A stretch of DNA of 61,134 nt from an uncultured Eubacteriales bacterium (GTDB taxonomy: Bacteria; Bacillota; Clostridia; Christensenellales; Aristaeellaceae). Under the pieces are notes generated by a model. That model saw only the letters and a list, made by a program, of their open reading frames with translations. It searched no databases and had not been told where the DNA came from. A program made the position numbers and the translations under genes. Shown here in pieces: positions 44,648-53,199 of the stretch. The stretch spans positions 1 through 61,134 of the forward strand of contig CACYGB010000002.1 of assembly GCA_902773895.1 (NCBI GenBank), written 5' to 3'. Position 1 is the first letter of the stretch; each line of letters starts with the position of its first letter.

Positions 44648-45424
44648 ATGCTGTTTACCATCGACATCGGCAACACCAATATCAAAACCGCCCTGTTTGA
44701 CGGGCCAGAAATGGTGCATTACTGGCGGCTTTCCACCACCCGGAAGTACACCAGCGACGAAATGGGCGTGATGATTTCCCAGCTGTTTGACCATGAAGGC
44801 ATCGACCGGAAACGGGTGACAGGGATCATCATGTCCTCCGTGGTGCCGACGGTGAACTTCACTGTGGAGCATATGTGCCGGGACTATTTCGGCATCGACC
44901 CCATGGCCGTGGGGCCCGGCGTCAAAACGGGGATCAACATCAAGTACGAAAATCCCCGGGAATTGGGCAGCGACCGGATCTGCAACGCCGTGGCAGCCTA
45001 TTCGCTCTACGGCGGACCCTGCATTTACATTGATTTCGGCACAGCCACCACCTTTGGCGCGCTGGATCAGAACGGGGTGTTCCTGGGCGGCGCCATCTGC
45101 CCCGGCATCAAGCTGACCAGCGAAGCGCTGGTTTCCGGCACGGCCAAGCTGCCCCACTTTGAATTGGTGATGCCGGAAAAGGTGATCGGCAAAACCACGG
45201 TGGGCAACCTGCAGTCCGGCGTGATCAACGGTTACGTGGGGCAGGTGATTTACCTGGTCAATGAAATGCGCAGGGAAATGGGCTGTCCGCACGCTAAGGT
45301 GATCGCCACCGGCGGCATGGCGCGGCTGATCGCCTCCAAATCCGGCGTGATCGATCACATCGACGGCGTGCTGACGCTGAAGGGACTCAGGCTGATTTAC
45401 GAAAGGAATCAAGACAAAGCATAA
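44648..45424 (+). CDS. coaX: Type III pantothenate kinase
   Basis: CoaX makes the first committed step of coenzyme A synthesis. The ASKHA motifs are visible: LFTIDIGNTNIKTALFDG, ELGSDRICNAVAAY and YIDFGTATTFGALD. The 258-residue length is standard. It stands between its likely transporter and hom. Confidence 0.95.
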   Translation: MLFTIDIGNTNIKTALFDGPEMVHYWRLSTTRKYTSDEMGVMISQLFDHEGIDRKRVTGIIMSSVVPTVNFTVEHMCRDYFGIDPMAVGPGVKTGINIKYENPRELGSDRICNAVAAYSLYGGPCIYIDFGTATTFGALDQNGVFLGGAICPGIKLTSEALVSGTAKLPHFELVMPEKVIGKTTVGNLQSGVINGYVGQVIYLVNEMRREMGCPHAKVIATGGMARLIASKSGVIDHIDGVLTLKGLRLIYERNQDKA

Positions 45425-45443
45425 TCGGAGGAGGGCCAATACC

Positions 45444-46721
45444 GTGCGCACGATCACTGTTGGTTTTCTGGGCTGCGGCAACATCGGCTGCGGCGTATGG
45501 AAACTGCTGCACGAATTCAAAAACGATCTTGTCCACCGCAGCCAGGTGGATTTTGAAATCAAAAAAATCCTGGTGCGGGACAAGGCAAAAAAGCGGGACG
45601 AAGTGGTGCCCCAGGAATTGCTGACCACCAACCCGGCGGATATTACCGATGATCCGGCCATCGAAATGGTGCTGGAATTCATGGGCGGCGAAACGCCGGC
45701 CACCCAGTATATGCTCCGCGCGCTGGAAATGGGCAAAACAGTGGTGACAGCCAACAAAATGGCCCTGGCCCTGAACTGGCATCTTTTGCAGGAAGCGGCG
45801 GAAAAGCACCATGCCGGCTTGTATTACGAGGCCGCGGTCTGCGGCGCGATTCCGGTGATCCGCACCATCATTGATTCCCTACAATCCAACCGGATCGAGG
45901 AAATGATGGGCATCGTAAACGGCACCACCAATTATATTCTGACCCGGATGAGCAAAGAGGGCAGCAACTATGCCGACGTGCTTCGGGACGCCCAGCGCCT
46001 GGGCCTGGCGGAGCCGGACCCCACCAGCGACGTGGAAGGCTACGACGCGGCGTACAAGCTCTCGATCCTCTCCTCCCTGGCGTTCCACGCCCGGGTTCCT
46101 TTTGATGTGATTTACCGCCAGGGCATTTCCCGAATCGAAGCGGTGGACATCGCCTATGGCAAGGAGCTGGGCTACACGCTGAAGCTGCTGGCCATCGCCA
46201 AACGGCGCGGCAACGTGATTGACGCCCGGGTCCATCCCACTTTCATTCCCGACTCGCATCCCCTGGCGTCCGTCAGCGGCTCCTTCAACGCCATTTTCCT
46301 GCACGGCCACGCCTGTGACGACATGATGCTCTTTGGCCGCGGCGCCGGCAGCGCGCCGACCGCCAGCGCGGTGGTCAGCGACATGCTGTACGCCGCTTCC
46401 CGGGAGACGCCCCGGCATCCCACTTTCCACAACAGCAACGAGCTGGCTGCGGGGCTTACCGTAACGGACGACTGGCACTGCAGCTTCTACCTGCGTCTGA
46501 GCGCCAGCGACCGCCCCGGCGTCATGGCCCACATCACCACCTGCCTGGGTAATGAAGGCATCAGTATCCGCAACCTGATGCAGCGCGACGCCGTGAACAA
46601 CCGGGCCCAGATCGTGCTGATCACCCACGACGCCGGCGAATGCTCTGTTCGCAAGGCCATCGACGCCATTGATTCCAACGACGTACGGGTCGAAAGCATG
46701 ATCCGGGTGGAAGGAAAATAA
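45444..46721 (+). CDS. hom: Homoserine dehydrogenase
   Basis: This enzyme reduces aspartate semialdehyde to homoserine on the way to threonine and methionine. The NAD(P) motif FLGCGNIGCGVW, the catalytic segment VNGTTNYILTRM and EPDPTSDVEGYDAAYK are present. A C-terminal ACT domain (about 345-425) suggests feedback control, usually by threonine. The start is GTG at 45444 after GGAGGAGGG. It is the third gene of the panT operon. Confidence 0.95.
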   Translation: MRTITVGFLGCGNIGCGVWKLLHEFKNDLVHRSQVDFEIKKILVRDKAKKRDEVVPQELLTTNPADITDDPAIEMVLEFMGGETPATQYMLRALEMGKTVVTANKMALALNWHLLQEAAEKHHAGLYYEAAVCGAIPVIRTIIDSLQSNRIEEMMGIVNGTTNYILTRMSKEGSNYADVLRDAQRLGLAEPDPTSDVEGYDAAYKLSILSSLAFHARVPFDVIYRQGISRIEAVDIAYGKELGYTLKLLAIAKRRGNVIDARVHPTFIPDSHPLASVSGSFNAIFLHGHACDDMMLFGRGAGSAPTASAVVSDMLYAASRETPRHPTFHNSNELAAGLTVTDDWHCSFYLRLSASDRPGVMAHITTCLGNEGISIRNLMQRDAVNNRAQIVLITHDAGECSVRKAIDAIDSNDVRVESMIRVEGK

Positions 46722-46723
46722 TC

Positions 46724-48031
46724 ATGCGGGGAAAACGCGGGGTTTCATTTGGAACGATCCTGACTCTGCTTTTGACGGCCGCGGTCATCGCCGGCTGCGT
46801 GGTTGTGTTTGCCAAAATTGAAACGGGAAATCCCCGCGCGCACATGAGCGCCCAGAAGGTGTTCGGCCTGATGGGCGATGCGCTGAACGGCACCACCCCG
46901 GTCCCGGTTCCCGAAGCCACTGTGCGCACTGTTACGGTAACGCTGGCCCCGGCGCCGTCGCCCACCGCAGCGCCCCATAAAACCACACAGGCGCCAAAGA
47001 AAAAAACCGACGCCCATTCGTTCACACTCACCGTAGGCGGTCTGGTGGCTTTTGAAAGCGAGATTTCCGACTCCGTATACAACAAAAGCCAAAAGACCTT
47101 CAACTATAAAGATATTCTTTCGCTGATCCGGGAGAAAATGGACGGCGACATGAACCTGATTTCCCTGGGTCAGGTCATCAACACGGAAGACCAGAAATAC
47201 GGCGACGTCCTGGCGCCCCAGTCTATCGTTGCCGGCATCAAGGCGGCCGGGATCGACGACGTGCTGCTGAACACCAGCCACGTGCTGGATCAGGATATTC
47301 AGGGTGTGAACGGCACCGTGTCCTCCCTGACCAAGGAAGGGCTTTCCTGCGGCGGCGTTACCGCCGGCAGCGCCCAGCAAAACCGCATGATCCAGCTCAA
47401 CGGGGCAAAAATTGCCCTGCTGGCCTATACGGAAAGCCTGACGGCCAAGGGCAAGATCAACCGGGAAAAGCAGCCTAAGGTGATGACGCTGTATTCCCAG
47501 CAGCAGGCGCAAAAGGATCTGGCCGCCGCCCGGAAGAACGGCGCAGACTTCATCATCGTCAGCATGTACTGGGGAAAAAAGGATACCACCGGCATTACCA
47601 GCGCCATGCGCAGCACCGCCGCTTTTCTGGCCGAAAACGGCGCTGACCTGGTTCTGGGGTATCAGCCCAGCCGGGTGCTGCCCATGGAAACCATGTCCGT
47701 TCCCGATGAAAACGGCATCCAGCGGCAATGCCTGATCGCCTATTCCATGGGCACGCTGCTGGGCGAGTCCCGGGAAAAGTACGACATTTCCGGCATCTTG
47801 CTGCATCTGAAAGTCTCCTGCAGCAGCAACGGAGCTGAATATGATCTGATGGAATACACACCCACCTACATCTGCCGACAGAAAATCAGCAGCAAGATCC
47901 AGTACCGGGTCGTCAGCGCCCTGGACGCGCCACCGGACTTCATGGAAGCCAAGCAGAAGGAATACATGGCCAACGCCCTCAAGCGCATCCGCACCACGCT
48001 GGAAAGCAGCCCGGTGACCGAACGGAAATAA
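46724..48031 (+). CDS. Membrane-anchored CapA-like protein lacking the metal-ligand motifs
   Basis: An N-terminal membrane segment (about 8-30) and a Pro/Thr/Ala linker precede a CapA/metallophosphoesterase-like domain. The family ligand motifs are altered: GG where GD is expected, NTSH for NNH, MYWGKKDT for the usual LHGGxEY and GYQPSRV for GHHPHV. The fold may remain while metal catalysis is lost. It starts 2 bases after hom. A second, intact CapA-like gene lies at 54949. The role is unknown. Confidence 0.72.
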   Translation: MRGKRGVSFGTILTLLLTAAVIAGCVVVFAKIETGNPRAHMSAQKVFGLMGDALNGTTPVPVPEATVRTVTVTLAPAPSPTAAPHKTTQAPKKKTDAHSFTLTVGGLVAFESEISDSVYNKSQKTFNYKDILSLIREKMDGDMNLISLGQVINTEDQKYGDVLAPQSIVAGIKAAGIDDVLLNTSHVLDQDIQGVNGTVSSLTKEGLSCGGVTAGSAQQNRMIQLNGAKIALLAYTESLTAKGKINREKQPKVMTLYSQQQAQKDLAAARKNGADFIIVSMYWGKKDTTGITSAMRSTAAFLAENGADLVLGYQPSRVLPMETMSVPDENGIQRQCLIAYSMGTLLGESREKYDISGILLHLKVSCSSNGAEYDLMEYTPTYICRQKISSKIQYRVVSALDAPPDFMEAKQKEYMANALKRIRTTLESSPVTERK

Positions 48032-48080
48032 AAAAACAGACTGCCTCTTCGCTTTCCGGCGGACAGGCAGTCTGTTTCTT
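48032..48080. terminator. Bidirectional terminator
   Basis: AAACAGACTGCCT (48034-48046) and AGGCAGTCTGTTT (48065-48077) form a 13-bp perfect stem between convergent genes. Confidence 0.9.
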
Positions 48081-48921
48081 ATTTGGTAATGAACAATACG
48101 CCCAGGGTGCCCGGTCCGCAGTGGCAGGCCACGGTGCAGCCCACATAGGTTTCGTGGATTTCCTGGAAATCCGCGTATTTTTTAATGGTCTCCCTGGCCA
48201 GCTCCACAATGGCCGGATCGCTGACGCTGTGGGTGATGAAAATACGGTCCAGGCGCAGATCCTTCCGGTCCTTCAATTGGTCCTTGATGTACTTTTCCAC
48301 ACACTTATCGTATTTTCCCCGGTATTTGTCCACCATGCCCATGGCGCCGTCCCGCACGGCGATACAGGGCTTGATCTTCAGCAGCTTTCCGCCCAGGGCC
48401 ATTACGGACGAGCACCGGCCGCCTTTTTGCATATAGTCCAGCCGGTCCATAATGAAGCTGGACTGCACCCGGTTTCGCATGGCGTTGAGCTGGGAGCAGA
48501 TTTCCATGGCGCTCAGGCCCAATTTCCCCAGCTCCACCGCTTCGATCACCAGATGCGCCTGGCCGGTGGAAAGGTTCATGCTGTCCACCACATGCACATT
48601 GGGAAAACCCGCCGCCGCGATGGAAGCATTCTGATAACAAGCGGAAAACAGAGAGCCGATGGTGATGTGGATCACTTCATCGTACTGCGCGGAATATTCC
48701 GAAAACAGCTTCCGGTAGCTGTCCACATTCACCGCGGAGGTGGAACACAGCGCGCCGCCATGATCCACGAAAGAGAAAATTTCCTGGGGCGTGATTTCTT
48801 TGCCGTCCAGATAAGGCTTTCCGTTTTTGATTACGGTCAGCGGAGCCAGGGTGATCTGGTACCGCTCCAGCAATTCAGGGGAAAGATCGCAGGTGCTGTC
48901 TGCCGTCACTTTGATTCGCAT
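48079..48921 (-). CDS. DegV-family fatty-acid-binding protein
   Basis: The protein begins IKVTADSTCDLSPELL and has SSFIMDRLDYMQKGGRCSS in the middle, both typical of DegV. Related FakB proteins present fatty acids to the kinase FakA. No fakA gene is in the window. The start at 48921 gives 280 residues. A promoter lies just upstream, overlapping the murI end. Confidence 0.9.
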   Translation of the reverse strand: MRIKVTADSTCDLSPELLERYQITLAPLTVIKNGKPYLDGKEITPQEIFSFVDHGGALCSTSAVNVDSYRKLFSEYSAQYDEVIHITIGSLFSACYQNASIAAAGFPNVHVVDSMNLSTGQAHLVIEAVELGKLGLSAMEICSQLNAMRNRVQSSFIMDRLDYMQKGGRCSSVMALGGKLLKIKPCIAVRDGAMGMVDKYRGKYDKCVEKYIKDQLKDRKDLRLDRIFITHSVSDPAIVELARETIKKYADFQEIHETYVGCTVACHCGPGTLGVLFITK

Positions 48922-48965
48922 AATGCGGCTCCTTTGTTTCATGATCCGGCACAAAGGCCGGAAAG

Positions 48966-48994
48966 ATTATAGCACGGTTTGTCCGCGCTGTCAC
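48966..48994 (-). promoter_or_regulatory. Promoter of the DegV gene
   Basis: On the minus strand GTGACA (48989-48994) and TATAAT (48966-48971) are 17 bp apart. Confidence 0.7.
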
Positions 48995-49755
48995 GCGTTT
49001 TCCGGCGCTTGCAGCAGGGTTCGCATGATTTCCGCATTTCCCCCGCTGCTGATCAGCTCCGTGCCGCCGATTGCTTCCTCAGGCGCCAGCAAGCCCCTTT
49101 CTTCCAGTCTTCTTTTCAGCTGCCTGACGGTGCCTTCGTTTCCGTCAATCAGGGGAACCTGAGGAAAGAAACGGGCAACAGCACTTTTCAGGAAAACGTA
49201 ATGGGTGCAGCCCAGCACGATGGCTTCCACCTTTCCGCCCCGATACGGCGCGAACAGGCGATCCAGATATGCGTTCAGGCATTCTCCGCCCAGTTCCCCC
49301 CGCTCCACGAATTCCATCAGACCGGGGCACGGCAGAGAGACGACGCCTTCCCCGTACAGGGAATACAGATGAGCGTACTTTTCCCCGGCGATGGTGCCCG
49401 GCGTAGCCAAAGACAGCACGATGCCGTCCCGGTGCAGCTTCTGCGCCGGCTTCAGGGCTGGCTCCATGCCGATGATCGGCAAATCGGGATACTGCGCCCG
49501 AAGGGCGGCGGCAGCGGCGCTGGTGGCGGTATTGCAGGCGATCACAATGGCCTTTGCTCCCCTGGCCAGCAGCGTTTCCACCACCTGACGGGAAAGGCGC
49601 AGCACCTCCGCCTTGTCCTTCGTTCCGTACGGCGCGTGGGCCGTATCGCCATAGAACAAAAAACGCTCGTGCGGCAGCAGCCGTACCGCTTCCCGCAATA
49701 CGCTGATGCCGCCCACGCCGCTGTCAAACATCCCAATCGGGGCTTGCCGGTTCAT
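48991..49755 (-). CDS. murI: Glutamate racemase
   Basis: MurI supplies D-glutamate for peptidoglycan. The motifs IGMFDSGVGGISVLRE, VIACNTATSAAAAAL (with the first catalytic Cys) and VLGCTHYVFL (with the second) are all present. The 254-residue length fits. The ATG at 49755 overlaps the previous stop as ATGA; an in-frame ATG at 49764 with GGGAGA upstream is an alternative. Confidence 0.94.
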   Translation of the reverse strand: MNRQAPIGMFDSGVGGISVLREAVRLLPHERFLFYGDTAHAPYGTKDKAEVLRLSRQVVETLLARGAKAIVIACNTATSAAAAALRAQYPDLPIIGMEPALKPAQKLHRDGIVLSLATPGTIAGEKYAHLYSLYGEGVVSLPCPGLMEFVERGELGGECLNAYLDRLFAPYRGGKVEAIVLGCTHYVFLKSAVARFFPQVPLIDGNEGTVRQLKRRLEERGLLAPEEAIGGTELISSGGNAEIMRTLLQAPENA

Positions 49756-50336
49756 TTGGTCCATATCGCATTGATCTCCCGTGCTTGCATCCATTGTACG
49801 GCGGCGTTCCAATCCTCCGCCTGCTGAAACAGCGCTTCCCCCAGGCAAACATCGCCGCGGAAAAAGCGCATACAACATCCGTTTTTCCCCTTGCTTAAAA
49901 CAGCCTTTTCCACATCGCATATCCGGATCAGCACAGCGCAGACCCTGCGCGGTTTGCCGCTTTCGGAAAACAGGATCACATAACTGGGCAGCAGCAAAGC
50001 GCTGCCGGCCATCTCTGCATCCAGGGCTTCTTCATTGATTTGCCGGACGGCCTGATCCGTATGGCCAAGATCATGCAGTGCCTTTCCAAACATCGTGTGC
50101 CGAAGCAGCCAGCCGTCGCCCGTCACCACCAGGTAAAAACCCAGCAGCAGAGCGCACACCGCCAGCGGCAGGCAGACGAAAAACCAGACGTCCTCAGCGG
50201 TATGCGTTCCTTTCCGGATGTACAGGATCCAGAAAAAGATCACCGCCGCGCCGAAGGAGGACAGCAGCAGCACTTTGATCGTGCGCAGCGATTCGGCATA
50301 TTCCCGCAGCATCTGTCTGCGGCAAAAATCCTTCAT
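49752..50336 (-). CDS. Two-helix membrane protein of unknown function
   Basis: The 194-residue protein has two hydrophobic segments (about 24-42 and 53-75) and a cytoplasmic domain of about 120 residues, resembling small bacterial PH-like or YcxB-like folds. I do not recognise it firmly. The start at 50336 leaves AGGAGGG 7 bases upstream; the next ATG upstream abuts the ribosome site. It is coupled to murI by an ATGA overlap. Confidence 0.6.
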   Translation of the reverse strand: MKDFCRRQMLREYAESLRTIKVLLLSSFGAAVIFFWILYIRKGTHTAEDVWFFVCLPLAVCALLLGFYLVVTGDGWLLRHTMFGKALHDLGHTDQAVRQINEEALDAEMAGSALLLPSYVILFSESGKPRRVCAVLIRICDVEKAVLSKGKNGCCMRFFRGDVCLGEALFQQAEDWNAAVQWMQAREINAIWTK

Positions 50337-50361
50337 GCCCATGCCCTCCTTTTCAATTTTC

Positions 50362-50390
50362 AGTATACCACAGCGGAAGGGAAAACGCAA
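50362..50390 (-). promoter_or_regulatory. Promoter of the membrane protein-murI pair
   Basis: On the minus strand TTGCGT (50385-50390) and TATACT (50362-50367) are 17 bp apart. Confidence 0.7.
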
Positions 50391-50394
50391 TTGA

Positions 50395-50658
50395 TCATTC
50401 CTCAAAGTACCGGCAAATGGCCCTGGCCAGCGGCTCCATGGCCGCCAGGGCTTGGGGCAGGGTGTTCTGGTTGTTGCCAACTTCGATGAGCATGCTGGGG
50501 GTCGCCGCCTGCTGATTATACCGTCCCGATTTCAGTGAAATCCCGCGGCACAGGCCCTCCGACCGCTGGTCCAGCTCCTCTGCGATCTGCCTGGCGGCCT
50601 TTTCATTGGCTTCCCAATCCGGCTTATCGTCCAGACTGGACCCAAGTGCTTTTGCCAA
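50395..50658 (-). pseudogene. spoIIP: spoIIP 3' remnant
   Basis: The last 75 or so residues of SpoIIP are recognisable: DWEANEKAARQIAEELD, GISLKSGRYNQQAATPSMLIEV and NTLPQALAAMEPLA. SpoIIP is the amidase/endopeptidase that digests septal peptidoglycan during engulfment. The N-terminal two thirds, including the membrane segment and the catalytic His regions, are absent. The fragment joins directly onto gpr-like sequence in another frame. Confidence 0.78.
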
Positions 50659-50942
50659 TCAGGATCAAAAGCCTGGCGCAATCCGCGCCGTTCGCCGGCA
50701 GAACCGTATGCAAAATGGCGGCCATCTCCCGGGACAGAAGCACCTTTCCTCCGGTTCGGCGTGGATCAGCTTCGGATGACACAGCGTCCAATATTGGCCT
50801 GCCGGCTTTTCCAGGATGCTTCCTCCGTCTGGATGATCACGGCGGTTTCCTCCACCCGGCCCAGCATTCGCGTGCGGTGGATGACGCCTGGCGCCTGCCT
50901 GTTTCCGCTGCTTTCCAGGGCAAGATCCGTTCGAATCTGCAT
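50645..50942 (-). pseudogene. gpr: gpr 5' remnant (spore germination protease), frameshifted and truncated
   Basis: From ATG 50942 the frame reads MQIRTDLALESSGN, the typical GPR start. It continues in a second frame (EKPAGQYWTL) and a third (MAAILHTVLP, then ARLLILIGKS), so there are at least two frameshifts. The GPR catalytic half is missing; spoIIP sequence follows at about 50650. GPR degrades small acid-soluble proteins in germinating spores. In Bacillus gpr lies directly upstream of spoIIP, so one deletion of an ancestral pair explains the junction. Confidence 0.7.
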
Positions 50943-51006
50943 AAAAATACCCCCATCCTGGTTCTGCTTTGAGCGGAAACGCGCCGTTTTATACCCAGGA
51001 TGAGGG
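50943..51006 (-). terminator. Terminator of the ZorAB-like/VanX operon
   Basis: On the minus strand CCCTCATCCTGG and CCAGGATGGGGG (51006-50995 and 50961-50950) form a 12-bp stem with one G-U pair, followed by TATTTTTAT. The stem also holds the ribosome site of the gpr relic. Confidence 0.65.
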
Positions 51007-51012
51007 AATGAT

Positions 51013-51714
51013 TTATTTTACCGGAAAGTTGAAGCCTTTTTTCGGAAAGGGTTCCTTGATCAATTTGTAGTGCCACCACTCGTGCTCAAAGCACCGGAAG
51101 CCGTGATGCTCCATAGCGTTTTTGAGAATCAAACGGTTGGCTTCCTGCAGAGGCGTGATACCCTTGGCTCCGTGCCAGGCCAGTTTCCCGAAATAATCAA
51201 ATCCGGTTCCCATGTCCAGCTCGTTGCCGTCCAGATCGGTGATGGTCAAATCCACAGCGCTGCCCCGGCAATGGCTGGAATTCCGGGCAATATAGCCCTG
51301 GTCCACCAGCAGGGATTTCCGGGCATATTCAGGATAGAACTCCGCCTGCATCCGCATGTCGTCAGCGTCCTGGCTCCAGCGGACGAAATGCCGCACGGCG
51401 GACTGGGGTCGGTAGGCGTCGAAAATCTTGAGCCTGTACCCCATGGCGCGCAGTTCATCCGCAGCTTCTTTCAGGGCATCCGCAGCCTTTTCCGTCATGA
51501 CCGCGTACGGCGCTTCGTATCCGTCGATTACATCCCCGACAAAGTTGTGCGTTCCGGCATAGCGAATATCCAGGATCACATCCGGGATAACCTCATGCAC
51601 ATAGCAGAATCCATCCGGCAATTCTTGTGCAGGCGCCGTTTCCGCCTGCGCCGCCGTCAGCAGCGAAATCATCATGATCAACGTCATCATCATCCCTTTA
51701 GCCCGCGTATTCAT
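51013..51714 (-). CDS. Exported D-Ala-D-Ala dipeptidase, VanX-like (M15D)
   Basis: A signal peptide (about 1-24) precedes an M15D zinc domain. The motif S-x-H-x2-G-x3-D is seen in SSHCRGSAVDLTI, the second His and acid in EHEWWHYKL, and the early FDAYRPQSAV matches VanX. VanX cleaves the dipeptide D-Ala-D-Ala in the cytoplasm, but this exported version would act on wall-derived peptides, as in some DdpX-like enzymes. Its start overlaps the preceding gene by 17 bases, with GAGGTGA upstream, so it is part of the ZorAB-like operon. Confidence 0.85.
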   Translation of the reverse strand: MNTRAKGMMMTLIMMISLLTAAQAETAPAQELPDGFCYVHEVIPDVILDIRYAGTHNFVGDVIDGYEAPYAVMTEKAADALKEAADELRAMGYRLKIFDAYRPQSAVRHFVRWSQDADDMRMQAEFYPEYARKSLLVDQGYIARNSSHCRGSAVDLTITDLDGNELDMGTGFDYFGKLAWHGAKGITPLQEANRLILKNAMEHHGFRCFEHEWWHYKLIKEPFPKKGFNFPVK

Positions 51715-52195
51715 AGGTATATTTCACCTCGTGCGGATGCCCCCACAAATAATACGTTACACGCAGATCCCGTACCGGATGGGGCGTTCCCTTCGTCAGC
51801 AGCACGCACCAGATGTCCCTGGTTTCCCCCGGCGCAATTTTGACTTCGCCCGTTTCCCCGTAAAACAGCACGTCGCTGCTCATGGGCGCGATTTGAACCT
51901 CCACCATTTCCGCCTGCACCAGTCCCTGGTTTTTCAGGCGCAGCGTATAGATATAGTAGCTGTATTCTTCGCTGCCGCCCAGATCCCCTTTTTTCAGCAC
52001 AGTGCCCAGCAGGCTTTGCTTTTGCACGGCCTCCCGCAGCGCGGCAAACTCCGCCGCGCGCTCTGTTGCCGGCACCATCTGCACGCTTTTTCCGATTACC
52101 TTCAGGTCAGTGTTGAAAAGCCCGTACCCGACCACGCCGGCCAGAGCTATCAGCAGCAGCATCAGCAAGATCGCCGCTTTTTTCAATCTTTTCAA
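51698..52195 (-). CDS. Membrane-anchored protein of unknown function
   Basis: One N-terminal membrane helix (about 6-25) is followed by a domain of about 140 residues that looks like a beta-sandwich, with segments EYSYYIYTLRLKNQGLVQAE and VKIAPGETRDIWCVLL resembling CARD-B or DUF4352-type folds. It is expected to face outside. It starts 7 bases after the ZorB-like stop and overlaps the dipeptidase gene, so it is likely part of the same assembly. No family is claimed. Confidence 0.6.
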   Translation of the reverse strand: MKRLKKAAILLMLLLIALAGVVGYGLFNTDLKVIGKSVQMVPATERAAEFAALREAVQKQSLLGTVLKKGDLGGSEEYSYYIYTLRLKNQGLVQAEMVEVQIAPMSSDVLFYGETGEVKIAPGETRDIWCVLLTKGTPHPVRDLRVTYYLWGHPHEVKYTYEYAG

Positions 52196-52202
52196 GCCTC
52201 CA

Positions 52203-53198
52203 TCACTGCATCTGGGACAGTATCCGGTTCATTTCCTGAATCATTTCCGTATCCTTCAGGCGGAACTTGAATTCCACCCGGCGGGATGCATCCCGGTTTA
52301 CCGTACCGTTCTTGTTGTAAATCAGGTCGGAAAAGCTGCGGCCTTTCGCGGTCAGAAGATCCTGGAATTTATCCACCTGGTTGCTTCTGAGAATGCTCAG
52401 ACAGTATTCGGCCACGGAAAGCGCGCGGTTCTGGCTCAGCTTCAGGTTGGTCATGTAGGTTCCCTGATCGTCTGTGTGCCCTTCGATGATGATTTCGCCC
52501 ACATAATCCACGTATTCGGGCTGCATCAGCACGCCCAGGTACACCGGCAGGAAACGGCTGAGCAGCTGCCTGCCTTCATCCTTGATGGTACTGGAATTGG
52601 ATTCGAAAAATACGGTGCTCTGCAGCACGATGTCGCCGGTGGTCTTGTCCACATCCGCCTTCAGGTTGGCTTTTTTCAAGGCCTGGCTCAGTTCCTGAAT
52701 AATTTTGGTCCGGATGCCGATCATATCGTCAATGCGCTTCTGATACGTCAGCATTTCGGCTTTCTGCGCGTCCAGCACCGTCTGCATGGCGGCCAGTTTG
52801 TCCGCCTGCTCCTGCAGGGCAAGCTGCAACAGGGCCTGTTCTTCTTCCTTGGTTTTCAGGGCGGATTGGGCAGCATGCAGGTCATTTTCCTGCTGGTCCA
52901 GCTGGATCTGAATGGCGGCCAGTTCTTCCTGCTTGCCCATCAGCGTCACGTTGGCGGCTTCCAGTTCTTCTTCGCGCTGCACCAGGGTAATGGTGGCCCG
53001 GTCCAGCTCGGCCTTTTGCTCGTTCAGCTGCTGGGTTTTGATTTCCAGCATGCTGTAATATTGATATACGCTGTAAACCACGGCCAGCACGAATACCAGC
53101 AGCAGCGACGCCATCATGTCCGAATAAGAAATCCAGTGGGAGCCGCTGTCGCCGCTGCGGGGGCCGCGGCCGCTGCGTCTGCGGGATAGACTGCTCAT
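52203..53198 (-). CDS. MotB/ZorB-like stator protein with OmpA peptidoglycan-binding domain
   Basis: A basic N-terminus leads to the motif SYSDMMASLLLVFVLA (about 24-39), where the Asp of the single membrane helix is the expected ion-carrying residue. A long coiled coil follows (about 52-155). The OmpA-like domain then shows VFFESNSSTIKDEG, IIIEGHTDDQGTY and the arginine pair in DASRRVEF. This is the MotB/ZorB plan, but with a longer coiled coil than MotB. The gene starts one base after the ZorA-like stop. Confidence 0.85.
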   Translation of the reverse strand: MSSLSRRRSGRGPRSGDSGSHWISYSDMMASLLLVFVLAVVYSVYQYYSMLEIKTQQLNEQKAELDRATITLVQREEELEAANVTLMGKQEELAAIQIQLDQQENDLHAAQSALKTKEEEQALLQLALQEQADKLAAMQTVLDAQKAEMLTYQKRIDDMIGIRTKIIQELSQALKKANLKADVDKTTGDIVLQSTVFFESNSSTIKDEGRQLLSRFLPVYLGVLMQPEYVDYVGEIIIEGHTDDQGTYMTNLKLSQNRALSVAEYCLSILRSNQVDKFQDLLTAKGRSFSDLIYNKNGTVNRDASRRVEFKFRLKDTEMIQEMNRILSQMQ

Positions 53199-53199
53199 A

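Noticed and set aside
51013-51714. Vancomycin-resistance cassette, suggested by VanX-like and VanY-like genes
   Set aside because: The two genes are about 48 kb apart, both products carry signal or anchor segments, and no VanH, VanA ligase or VanRS genes are present.
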